NCBI GenBank assembly: GCA_016718155.1
Contig: JADKEH010000044.1
Location: 62,001-126,000 of the forward strand
Reading direction: 5' to 3'
DNA from: Candidatus Rhodoferax randersensis
GTDB taxonomy: Bacteria; Pseudomonadota; Gammaproteobacteria; Burkholderiales; Burkholderiaceae_C
Length of the DNA: 64,000 nucleotides
Below the pieces are notes generated by a model. It ran no database searches. It had not been told where the DNA came from and saw nothing but the letters and a program-made list of their open reading frames with translations. This document shows positions 54,847-63,934 of this stretch, in pieces. How positions within the stretch are numbered: position 1 is the stretch's first letter; each line of letters starts with the position of its first letter. The position numbers were made by a program, and so were the translations under genes.

Positions 54847-56963
54847 GTGGCAATCTTCAATGGAACAAGTGCTGGCGACACGCTCAATGGCGGCGCCGAA
54901 GACGACACGCTCAACGGTTTGGCGGGAGACGACTTCCTTTATGGCAATGCAGGCAATGACACGCTCAACGGTGGTGATGGCAGTGACCAGTTGTTCGGCG
55001 GCCCTGGCAACGACACCATCGACGGCGGAACTGGCGCGCTGGACTACGCTCGGTATGACAACGCCAGCGGCCCCGTCACCGTCAATCTGGCTTTAGGTAC
55101 CGCCACCGGCGCGGACGGCGTTGACAGTCTGCTCAACCTCGATGGCGTGACCGGCTCGGCTTTTGCCGACACCCTGTCTGGCAGCGCCAACAACGACTTC
55201 ATAGAAGGCGGTCTGGGCAACGATTACCTCGATGGCGGCCCGGGCGTGGACTACCTTGGCCACCAACTGGCGACGGGTAGTGTGACGGTCAGCCTGGCAT
55301 CCGGTGCCACCGCCGGTGCAGCGGGCAACGATGTACTGCTGGGTTTCGAAAACGTTGGTGGCTCCCCGTTCAATGACTTCCTGACCGGCGACGGTGGCAA
55401 CAACATTCTTGAAGGCATGGCCGGCGACGACGTGCTCGATGGCGGCAATGGGGGCGACGGCGCCAGCTATTACCATGCCGGCGGCGGTGTCACGGTAACC
55501 TTGAACCAAGGCGCCACACCCGGAGACGCCAACGGCGCCGACGGCCACGACGTGTTGCTCAACATGGAGAACCTCTACGGCTCCCAGTATGCCGACACCC
55601 TGGTTGGCAACGCTGGCGGCAACTACATCAATGGCTACGGCGGCGACGACGTGATCGACGGCGCCGGCGGCACCGACACGTTGGTTGGGGGACTAGGGCG
55701 TGACCGCTTTGTGCTGCGCCCGCTCGATGGCGCGGTCATCACCATCACGGACTTTCAGGTTGGGATCAAGGCTGACGCCCTTGATGTGTCGCAGTTGCTC
55801 GCTGACAGCGCTTCCGGGGCCGCCTACAACTACCGCAGCGACCCCTTCGCCGCTGGCATCCTGCGGGTGCAGCAGGCCGCCAGCAACACCCTGCTGCAGT
55901 GGGACGCCGATGGCACTGGCCCGAAAGACTGGCAGACGCTGGCTATTTTGGAGAACCTTAACGTCGCGAGCCTGCTGCCGCAGAACTACGTCGGTGTGCC
56001 GCTGTTGGGCGGTGATCAGGCCGAGGTGCTGATGGGGGACATTTGGTCCGACGTGATCATCGCTGGCGGCGGTGACGACACCCTGGACGGTGGGGGCAGT
56101 AGCGATCGTATGGAGGGCGGCAAGGGCGCGGACCTCTACTATGTGGACGATCCAGCCGATCAGGTGTTGGAGGCTGACAACGCGCTGGGTTTCGCGCCCG
56201 GGTTGCGTCCTGGCTTGGACCTGGGATCGGCCATCGACAAAGTGATTGCCAGTGTGACCTTCAGCCTGGGTGCGTTTGTCGAAAACCTGGACCTTGCCGC
56301 GGGCGCGGGCGATCTCGCCGGCACTGGCAACGCGCTGGACAACGTTCTAATTGGCAATGACGGTCGCAACAGCTTGACCGGAGCAGGCGGCAACGACAGC
56401 ATCGACGGCGGCGCCGGTGTTGACACTGCGCTCTACAGCGGCGCGCGCTCGGCCTATGTGATGACCCGAACCGGCGTCGGCTTCACGGTCACTGACACAA
56501 CCGGTGCCCTAGGAAGTGACACACTCAAGAACATCGAGCGCATCAAGTTTGCAGACTCCGGAGTCGCTTTCGATATGGGCCTTAACCAGTCAGGTGGCGG
56601 CTGCGCGCTGCTGGTCGGAGCTGTGTTGGGCCATGCCACCCTCGCCACCAAAAAGAGCTGGTCGGGGTCGTGATCGATTTGTTTGACCAGGGCTTCACCT
56701 TGCAACAGCTATCTGGTGCCGTGATGCGACTTGACATCTGGACACTGCTTGCCGGGGGCAATACTCTCACGCAAATCGCAGCGTACCTGCTGACCACGGT
56801 GCGCGGCGCGGCACCCGATGGCGCCACGCTGGCGGCCGCCCTGGCTTCGCTAGCCAACGATCCGCAGGGGGACTTTTTGTGGCATCTGGCCGAGTCGACC
56901 GACAACCAAAACCAGGTCGGTCTGGTTGGGTTGGCGGCTACCGGACTGGAATTTGGGACCTGA
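54847..56963 (+). CDS. RTX-type calcium-binding protein, with an apparent frameshift
   Basis: The GTG at 54847 has AGGAG five bases upstream. Many RTX nonapeptides follow (for example AGNDTLNGGDGSDQLFGG and GGGGDDTLDGGGSSDRMEGG), then the same NIERIKFADSGVAFDMGLNQ-type segment as the previous protein. Near 56655, in AAAAAGAG, one G seems lost: the frame stops early at 56673, while the homologous sequence VVIDLFDQGFTLQQLSGAVMRLDIW continues in the next frame to a stop at 56963. Corrected length is 705 residues. It ends at ATGLEFGT and lacks the C-terminal module of its neighbour, so its secretion signal is unclear. Confidence 0.78.
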
Positions 56964-57141
56964 CATTTGGGACCTGACGGTAGCCTAGAGTCGCTACCAA
57001 AATACCCCCTGCGCCAGGCAGTCTCGATCGGCGTAGTGATCTGGCTGCAGGCACCTGCAACATCCCTGCTGGGCGGCGCCATTGCACGGGTTTCTGATGA
57101 TAGGATTTGGGTTTTAACCACTAGCCAGGTTTGAGGACATT

Positions 57142-57786
57142 GTGAGAACTGCCTATTTCATCGCGCTGACCGGCGCCCTGTTGTTGATCTCTGCCGGCGC
57201 ACCGGCACAATCCCGCTACACCTGCGCCGACAGCGGCGGCAACACCTACCAGTCATCCCAGCCTTGCGCAGGGCGTGAAGTGGTGCAACGCTACACCTGC
57301 ACCAGCAACGGCCGAACCTACGCCTCCTCGCAGCCCTGCCCTTCGAGCGGGCCCTTGTATTACGGCCCCGTGACCACGACCCCCAGCTACGAACCAAGGG
57401 TAAGCAAGCTCGAACAGGCGCCGGACACCTTGAAGCACCTGAGCCCGCGCTGCGCCTCGCTGAACGACGCCATACGCACTGCGCCAGCGCGTGGTCTCAA
57501 ACACGACGTCATCAGCGAGATGAACAGGGAGTACCGCCAGCAGTGTTCTGAAGATGAGGGTGAAGCCAGATCGAAGATGTCCCGCGAGCGCCGCGAGGAC
57601 AAACAACAGCGGGCCGAGGCGAACAAGGCCGATCAGCAGGACCGGGAACGCACGGCCGTTCAGGCGCAGCAATGCGGCGAATCCAAACGCATCCTGTTCG
57701 CCAAGCGTGCCCGCACCGATTTGACGGCGGGCGAGAAGGCTGACCTTCAGCGCTTTGAGGACAATTACCGCAGCCGTTGCAGTTGA
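57142..57786 (+). CDS. Secreted Cys-containing protein with two DUF4124-like repeats
   Basis: This 214-residue protein has a signal peptide (MRTAYFIALTGALLLISAGAPAQ). Two copies of a Y-x-C...G-x-TYxSSQPC unit follow (RYTCADSGGNTYQSSQPC and RYTCTSNGRTYASSQPC), the pattern of DUF4124-like periplasmic proteins. A predicted coiled-coil, charged C-terminal half follows (SKMSRERREDKQQRAEANKA) with scattered Cys. The start is GTG. The function is unknown. It precedes the radical SAM gene by 209 bases, in which I found no convincing gene. Confidence 0.7.
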   Translation: MRTAYFIALTGALLLISAGAPAQSRYTCADSGGNTYQSSQPCAGREVVQRYTCTSNGRTYASSQPCPSSGPLYYGPVTTTPSYEPRVSKLEQAPDTLKHLSPRCASLNDAIRTAPARGLKHDVISEMNREYRQQCSEDEGEARSKMSRERREDKQQRAEANKADQQDRERTAVQAQQCGESKRILFAKRARTDLTAGEKADLQRFEDNYRSRCS

Positions 57787-57995
57787 CCCGCCACCAATGG
57801 GCTGGTTGCGGACCTTCCTTTGTTCTACTTGTCTTCAACCTAGAACGAAGGCTTGGCCTGCGGCAACCTCGATTAGGTCAAACAATGCGCACTTTGTGAC
57901 TGCCACAGTGCTGAAGGCGCGCCGTCGGAGTCGATTTCTGCCACTGCGGCGCTTATCATCGGCGCCCCTCCTGCCGACCGAACAGCCGCGACACC

Positions 57996-59183
57996 ATGTA
58001 CACCGAGACACCGATCCAGTTCTTCCCCGCCACGGCCAAAACCGAAATCCCCGCATCCGACCCCAATCCGATCGTCGGTGGTCGGGTCGAGCTGCAACTG
58101 CTCACCACGCTCAAGTGCAACCTCAAGTGCAGTTACTGCTCGCTGGGCGTGGGCGAGGTGCTGGGCTCGCAGGTGCATGTGGAGTACGACATTGAGCAGC
58201 TCAGTGCCTTTGTGGACCAGCACCTGCAGGGCAAAGAGGTCTACGTCACCTTCTACGGCGGCGAACCGACGTTGAACAAAAAGCTGATGCTGGAAGTGAT
58301 GCAACGCTTCCCGCGCTTCAGGTTCCAGTTGCAGACCAACGCGACGCTGATCGACAACCTGCCCGAATGGGCGCTGAACCGCCTGTCCAACGTGCTGGCT
58401 TCGATCGACGGCGGCGAAGCCACCACCGACGGTTACCGCGGCAAGGGCATCTACCGCCAGGTGGTGAAAAACCTGAAGGAAGTGCGCGCGCAGATTGGCG
58501 GCTCGGTCACGGCCCGCGTGACCTGGGGCAACCCCGACACCTGCTTTGAGGAACTGGACCAACTGGTGGGCGACGATACGCCGTTTGACTACCTGTACTG
58601 GCAGTTTGTGGCCGACGAGATGTACGCCGGGGACTCGGTGGCCAAGCGCAAGGCGGTGCTGGTGCAACTGATCGACAAGTTCTTCGCGCGCACCGATGTG
58701 TTGTACCCGCTCATTCCCTTGATGGGCATGGTGCGCAACAAGCTGTTCCCGACCCGCGCGCTGGAGCTGTACGCCGGCGCCACGCAGTGCCGCGTGTCCA
58801 CGCATCTGCTCAACGTCATGCCCAATGGCGAGGTCTACCCTTGCCCGGACATGATGTACGCCCCGGCCATGAAGATGGGCGACGTCAAGACCAACTGGCT
58901 CAAAAAGAGCCCCTTGCAGCAAGACCCGGCCATGCCCTGCAAGGACTGCGAGGCCTATGCCTGGTGCCGTGGCAACTGCATGAAGAACATGTACCTGGGC
59001 TATGTGAAAAACGACTTGCGTTACCGCGCCAATGTGGTGGAGCCGATTTGTGAGCTGATTCGTTTCATGGGCCAGGAAATCGACCGCCGCAACCCGCAAG
59101 CCTGGTTCGACCAGGCGACGCTGCCGGTGCGCAAGCAGATCATGGACTGCGAGGTCTACGAATACGTCGAAGTCATGCCCTGA
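57996..59183 (+). CDS. Radical SAM protein with SPASM domain
   Basis: This 395-residue enzyme has the radical SAM 4Fe-4S motif CNLKCSYCS (CxxxCxxC, about 41-48), the SAM-contact motif YGGEP, and a C-terminal SPASM domain for auxiliary clusters: CRVSTHLLNVMPNGEVYPCPDM, then CKDCEAYAWCRGNCMKN. SPASM proteins mostly modify peptides or proteins (PqqE, sulfatase maturases, RiPP maturases), so it may act on a partner not identified here. No short precursor peptide is evident nearby. It appears to be transcribed alone. Confidence 0.88.
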   Translation: MYTETPIQFFPATAKTEIPASDPNPIVGGRVELQLLTTLKCNLKCSYCSLGVGEVLGSQVHVEYDIEQLSAFVDQHLQGKEVYVTFYGGEPTLNKKLMLEVMQRFPRFRFQLQTNATLIDNLPEWALNRLSNVLASIDGGEATTDGYRGKGIYRQVVKNLKEVRAQIGGSVTARVTWGNPDTCFEELDQLVGDDTPFDYLYWQFVADEMYAGDSVAKRKAVLVQLIDKFFARTDVLYPLIPLMGMVRNKLFPTRALELYAGATQCRVSTHLLNVMPNGEVYPCPDMMYAPAMKMGDVKTNWLKKSPLQQDPAMPCKDCEAYAWCRGNCMKNMYLGYVKNDLRYRANVVEPICELIRFMGQEIDRRNPQAWFDQATLPVRKQIMDCEVYEYVEVMP

Positions 59184-59674
59184 ACGCCCTGCCCCGCAGA
59201 ACTTCCGGGCGTGGCTGTCTTGGCGGTTTCGGGCGACGGGACGAAGCAGGCAGTGGCACACTGGCGGGGTGAAACATCAAACACCAAGTGCTGATTCGCG
59301 ACGCCTGGGCTTCATGCCATGGGCGGGTGGGAATGGGTTTTTTTGCACCGCCTCGTTAGCCGTCACATGGGCGTCCTCGTGCCGATACAGAGGCCGCTGA
59401 AAAGCCGAAGAACAGTCCATGCCTATCCGGTTGACACACCAAGGCACTACCGGTAGTGTCTTGTGTCCATGGCGGTTCACAACCCAGCGACTCTGCTCGA
59501 ATTTCAGCGGGTGTTTTCCGACGACAGTGCGTGCGCACTGCGCGAGTCGGCGGCTGCGCGAGCGGGCGTCATTCGCATGTATTTTTGGTCCGTCACTCAC
59601 GGACGCTGGTGTCCCAGGCTTGGCGAAGTGACGGCCAACTTATGTATTCGCAATCCGTAGAGAGGACAAGCGTC
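59184..59674. other. Intergenic region with a possible IS remnant
   Basis: This 491-base gap holds no intact gene. Around 59440-59600 a short reading frame (59463 onward: MSMAVHNPATLLEFQRVF then SDDSACA) looks like the N-terminus of IS1595-type transposases, then degenerates. A small palindrome, CACTACCGGTAGTG, lies just before it at 59443-59456. The rest (59184-59440) shows nothing I can name. Confidence 0.35.
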
Positions 59675-60667
59675 ATGACGATCAATACCTGGTTCGCCAA
59701 ATTGCAGTGGCTGGTCTGCGGCCTCTTGCTTTGCGCCTGCGGGGGTGGCAGCGGTACCGTCGCGCCCACAGGCCGCAGCGAGGCGCCTGAGCCGACTCCA
59801 CAGGAACTGCAATGCCAAAGCCAGGGCTGGGCGCGCGAAGTTGTGACGTCAACCGGTCTGCAACGCCTTGTGTTGTGGAAGGCCCCCGCAGCGTGGAGCC
59901 GCGGTGCCATCGTCATCATGCATGGGGGTGGAGGCTCGCACACCAATTTCTGTGTTGCCAACGTTGATTCGATCGCAGCCCAAGTGCGCTTCACGGAAAT
60001 GGCGCTAGCGCAGGGTTTTGCAGTTTTTCTCCTGGACTCTTCGGACCAGGTCAGTGACAACGAAGGACGGATCTGCGGCAAAGTCTGGGACGACGAGGTA
60101 AGGGCACGCACCAACCTCGACCTGCCCTTCATTGAGGACCTCCTGCGGCGTGTCATTCCAGCCAAGCGGCCCTTGGCTGGTCGCAGCGAGGTCTTCGTGA
60201 CAGGGCACTCATCAGGCGGTTACATGGCCGTGCGTGCCGCCAGCCGCTTTCCCGAACTCGTCACGGCCTTTGCGCCGGTCTCCAGCGGCGACCCCTACGG
60301 CTGGTTTCGCGATTGCACGCGTCGCCCAGGTGATCGTATTAATGTCGCTGGCGTAGGCTTCGACAACGAGACCCGTCGCCAAATCGTCGAGCCGGGCGCG
60401 TGTGAAGCCGTCAGTTATCCCAACGAGAAAGCATGGGACGGTGCACCGAGCGCACCGAAACCAGTTTTCCGTCAGTTTCACCACCTGCAGGATGGCATCA
60501 ATGATCGTTCCTGTGTGGCCAAGGTACGTGCTCAGCTGCTCGCTCGCGGGTACCCGCAAGAGCCGCCGTTCATGCTGGACGGAGGCTCCCGCAGCGTCGA
60601 CGCGCATTCTTGGCTTGATGAGTACAGTGCACCGTTGCTCGCGTTTTTCTCGTCGCGCTTGCGCTGA
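59675..60667 (+). CDS. Secreted esterase/depolymerase-like alpha/beta hydrolase (lipoprotein)
   Basis: This 330-residue protein has a lipoprotein signal ending LLLCACGGGSG. The hydrolase core has the oxyanion region IIMHGGGGSHTNFC, the nucleophile elbow TGHSSGGYMAV and a late catalytic His in SRSVDAHSWLDEY. It resembles the LpqC/feruloyl-esterase/PHB-depolymerase-like group. GAGAGGA lies about eight bases before the ATG at 59675. The six or so Cys residues could form disulfides in the periplasm. The substrate is unknown. Confidence 0.8.
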   Translation: MTINTWFAKLQWLVCGLLLCACGGGSGTVAPTGRSEAPEPTPQELQCQSQGWAREVVTSTGLQRLVLWKAPAAWSRGAIVIMHGGGGSHTNFCVANVDSIAAQVRFTEMALAQGFAVFLLDSSDQVSDNEGRICGKVWDDEVRARTNLDLPFIEDLLRRVIPAKRPLAGRSEVFVTGHSSGGYMAVRAASRFPELVTAFAPVSSGDPYGWFRDCTRRPGDRINVAGVGFDNETRRQIVEPGACEAVSYPNEKAWDGAPSAPKPVFRQFHHLQDGINDRSCVAKVRAQLLARGYPQEPPFMLDGGSRSVDAHSWLDEYSAPLLAFFSSRLR

Positions 60668-60860
60668 TGCCATAAGGCTGACCAATCCACGCGAAATTCA
60701 GTGCGGCCCCTACTACTATTGGCTCTGTTGAATTTCAAGCGCGCCGCTGCATTCGCCCAGGACTCTGGAATCGGCGCTCAACGGGGACGTCTGTCGGCCC
60801 ATTCTGAAGCCCGCCCGCACTTCCCTTAATTGGCCAAGTTGTCAACCGAGAGGAGACGAT

Positions 60861-61766
60861 ATGCGCAAGTATTCATACCTGATGCCGTTCGTGGCCATGT
60901 TCATGGTCGGCTGTCAAAGCATTGGCTCGGTCTCCTCTGAAACAGTATCTGTGAAGCAGTTGAGGGTCAACGAAACAATCCTTGCCTATGTCGAGCAGGG
61001 AAACGGAGCTCCCGTTGTGTTCGTTCACGGCGCTTCGTTAGATTGGCGAGCTTGGGATGGTCTGCGAGGTGACATCGCTGCAAGCCACCGTTTCGTTTCG
61101 ATGAGTCGGCGCTACCACCACCCAAATACGTGGACAGACGAAGGTCAGAACTACACTTTTGATCAACAGATTGAGGATGTCGCCGGATTTATCAAACGAC
61201 TGAACGTCGGGAAGGTCCACCTCGTCGGCAACTCGTACTCCGGTCGGTTGGTCGGATTCCTCGCCGTCAAGTACCCTGAGATACTGCGAAGCGTGGTCCT
61301 TGGTGAGCCGAGTCTGGCCGCACCAAGCACCGCCGAAGGAAAGGCGGCCACAGCCGCCTATGCCAAGGAACTTGCCCAAGCTTCCGCGGTCGCAAAGGCG
61401 GGCGACAACAAGCAGGCCGCCATTCTTGTCGCAAACGCAGTGCTTGGTGACCCGGACGGCTTCAAGAAGATGTCACCCATACGGCAGCAACGCTGGCTGG
61501 ACAATGCCATCACGATGGCTCCAATGTTTGCTGGTCGCCCGTCCGCGCCCGTCAGTTGCGAGCAATTGAAGAACCTAAAGGTTCCCGTGATGGTCGTTCG
61601 CGGCGAACGAACCCGCGACAGCTTCGTGTTTGGACATGACGCGCTGCTGGGCTGCCTACCGCCATCGACCGTTGCGGCAGTCATTCCAGGCGCGACGCAT
61701 ATGTGGCCCGCGGACAACCCGTCTGGCGCAGCAGCGGCGATTCTCTCCTTTGTCGCCAAGAACTGA
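60861..61766 (+). CDS. Alpha/beta hydrolase lipoprotein
   Basis: This 301-residue protein has a lipobox at MFMVGCQS (Cys18). The fold shows FVHGASLDWRAWDGL, the nucleophile Ser in LVGNSYSGRLVGF, the acid in VMVVRGERTRDSF and His in VIPGATHMWPADNP. GAGGAGA precedes the ATG. Base composition is lower in GC than the neighbours by eye, suggesting transfer. No pathway is evident from context. Confidence 0.8.
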   Translation: MRKYSYLMPFVAMFMVGCQSIGSVSSETVSVKQLRVNETILAYVEQGNGAPVVFVHGASLDWRAWDGLRGDIAASHRFVSMSRRYHHPNTWTDEGQNYTFDQQIEDVAGFIKRLNVGKVHLVGNSYSGRLVGFLAVKYPEILRSVVLGEPSLAAPSTAEGKAATAAYAKELAQASAVAKAGDNKQAAILVANAVLGDPDGFKKMSPIRQQRWLDNAITMAPMFAGRPSAPVSCEQLKNLKVPVMVVRGERTRDSFVFGHDALLGCLPPSTVAAVIPGATHMWPADNPSGAAAAILSFVAKN

Positions 61767-61781
61767 TGTTGTTGCGCCTGT

Positions 61782-62006
61782 TCACAGATTGATCCAACGC
61801 GTTGCTCGGTGCGGGCTCTCGTTAGGGCGATTCTGCGGGTACCAGACGAGTTCAAGCGCAGGCTGAACATCGACAGTCTCGGACGTGACGTCGTTGAATG
61901 CGATTCCACCTGGGACCGTTTCCAGCGGACCCCACGCAATCGGTGTAGCAGTTCCGCCTGACATCTGTTCGTCACATTGCGCGACTACTGTCCGCAGATC
62001 GAACAG
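61782..62006 (-). pseudogene. Possible C-terminal remnant of a LysR-type regulator
   Basis: Reading leftward, an open frame gives LFDLRTVVAQCDEQMSGG... ending VQPALELVWYPQNRPNESP and a stop at 61782. The composition and the pattern 'aliphatic-x-L-x-LVWY...NESPHR' resemble the last strand and helix of LysR effector domains. No N-terminal DNA-binding part is present; the frame is cut off beside phnC. This is a weak similarity judged by eye. The rest of the 248-base gap shows no gene. Confidence 0.3.
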
Positions 62007-62014
62007 GAGTCACC

Positions 62015-62878
62015 ATGGGCGCAGCTATCCACATCACCTCACTCAGCAAGACCTTTCCCGGAGGGCGCAGGGCGCTGCAGGACGTTAACCTGACCATCCA
62101 GGGCGGCGAGATGGTGGCGCTGATCGGCGCGTCAGGCTCGGGCAAATCGACCTTGCTGCGCCACATGGCCGGGCTGATGGCCGCGGACAGTGCCACGGCG
62201 GGGCAGATTCAAGTGCACGGCAAGACGGTTCAGCGCAACGGCAAAATAGCCTCCGACATCCGCCGCACCCGCGCCGATGTGGGTTTTGTTTTTCAGCAGT
62301 TCAACCTGGTCGACCGGCTGCCGGTGATTGTGAATGTGCTGGTGGGCACTTTGCACCGTTTGCCGATGTGGCGCAGCCTGCTGCGCTGGTTCACCTCGGC
62401 CGAGGTGAGCCGGGGCGTGGAAGCGCTGCGCCGCGTGGGCATTGCCGAGTGTTGTCACCAGCGCGCCTCCACTTTGTCGGGGGGGCAGCAGCAGCGCGCG
62501 GCAATAGCGCGCGCCATGGTGCAGGGCGCAAAGGTGATTTTGGCGGACGAGCCGATTGCCTCGCTGGACCCCGAGTCATCCCGCAAGGTGATGGACATCC
62601 TGGCGCGGGTCAACCGCGAGGACCAATGCACCGTGGTGGTGTCCTTGCACCAGGTCAATGTAGCCATTAAATACTGCGCCCGCACGGTGGCGCTGCACCA
62701 GGGCCGCGTGGTGTATGACGGCCCCTCGGTGGCGCTGACACCCACCTTGTTGCGCGAACTGTATGGTGCCGAGGCCGACGACATCCTGGCGCTGGGCGAC
62801 CACATCTCCAGCTTGCAGGACGCCAAGCCACAGCCGCCCCATCTGGCGTGGCCGGCACCGCTGGCACGCGCCGCCTGA
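62015..62878 (+). CDS. phnC: Phosphonate-type ABC transporter ATP-binding protein PhnC
   Basis: This 287-residue ABC ATPase has Walker A GASGSGKST, the Q-loop FQQFNLVDRL, the signature LSGGQQQRAAIARA, Walker B KVILADEPIASLDPES and the switch His in VSLHQVN. The long loop between Walker A and the signature (LVGTLHRLPMWRSLLRWF) is typical of PhnC. It energises uptake of phosphonate or phosphite-like solutes with PhnD and a permease. phnD follows 44 bases downstream. Confidence 0.9.
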   Translation: MGAAIHITSLSKTFPGGRRALQDVNLTIQGGEMVALIGASGSGKSTLLRHMAGLMAADSATAGQIQVHGKTVQRNGKIASDIRRTRADVGFVFQQFNLVDRLPVIVNVLVGTLHRLPMWRSLLRWFTSAEVSRGVEALRRVGIAECCHQRASTLSGGQQQRAAIARAMVQGAKVILADEPIASLDPESSRKVMDILARVNREDQCTVVVSLHQVNVAIKYCARTVALHQGRVVYDGPSVALTPTLLRELYGAEADDILALGDHISSLQDAKPQPPHLAWPAPLARAA

Positions 62879-62922
62879 TTCCACTTGGCCCTTCCCCACA
62901 AACCCTTGTTGAGGTACTTACC

Positions 62923-63914
62923 ATGTTTTCAAAGATTTTGGCCGTGGCGCTGGGCGTCAGCTTGATGGTCATCAACCCCGTTGCCGCCCAGACCCTGAAG
63001 GAAATCAACTTCGGCATTTTGTCCACGGAGTCGAGCCAAAACCTCAAGCAGGATTGGCAACCGGTGATCGACGACATGAGCAGCCGGCTCGGCGTCAAGG
63101 TCAACGCATTTTTGCGCCGGACTATGCCGGCGTGATTGAAGGCCTGCGCTTTAACAAGGTGCAGTTTGCCTGGCTGGGCAACAAGTCGGCCATCGAAGCG
63201 GTGGAGCGCGCCAACAGTGAAGTGTTCGCCCAGACCGTCAACGCCGATGGCACGCTGGGTTACTACAGCTATATCAGCGTGCACAAAGACAGCCCCTACT
63301 ACAGCCTGGGTGACGTCTTGAACAACGCCAAGGTCATCAACTTTGGAATGGGCGACCCCAACTCGACCTCTGGCTTTCTGGTGCCCAGCTACTACGTTTT
63401 TGCGCTCAACAACGTCAACCCCAAGCAGGCCTTCAAGGCCGTGCGGGGCGCCAACCACGAGACCAACATCATGGCCATCGCCAACAAACAGGTGGACGCC
63501 GCGGTGCACAGCTCCGACGTGTTGGAGCGTATTCATACGCGTCAACCCGACGTCGCAAACCAGTTGCGCCAGATCTGGAAGTCACCCTTGATTGCCTCTG
63601 ACCCAATGGTGTGGCGCAAGGACTTGGCGCCCGAGCTGAAGGTCAAGATCAAGGACTTCTTCCTGAGCTACGCCAAGAACGGCCCCGATGCCGCGCGCGA
63701 AAAAGCCGTGCTCAACAAGCTGACGCTGGGTGGCTTTCAGGACTCCAGCAACGCGCAGCTCAAGCCGGTTCGACAGCTTGAGTTGTTCAAGCAGAAACTC
63801 AAACTAGAAGCCGATGCGACCATGCAAGCCGATGAAAAGCGGACCAAGCTGGACGACATCGGCCGCCAATTAAGCGACATCGCCAAGTCGCAAGCCCTCA
63901 CACCAACCCTTTGA
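62923..63914 (+). CDS. phnD: Phosphonate-type substrate-binding protein PhnD, with an apparent frameshift
   Basis: This periplasmic binding protein has a signal peptide (MFSKILAVALGVSLMVINPVAA) and begins LKEINFGILSTESSQNLKQDW. In the run of five T at 63109-63113 one T appears lost: the frame ends at 63135, while the mature protein continues in the next frame as FAPDYAGVIEGLRFNKVQFAWLGNKSAIEA. GDPNSTSGFLVPSYY is the typical ligand loop. Corrected length is 330 residues. It captures phosphonates for the transporter energised by PhnC. Confidence 0.9.
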
Positions 63915-63934
63915 CCTCAACACAGGACATCCCC

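Noticed and set aside
57787..57995. Precursor peptide for the radical SAM enzyme
   Set aside because: The only frames here are short, compositionally random and overlap the SPASM gene start without a ribosome site.
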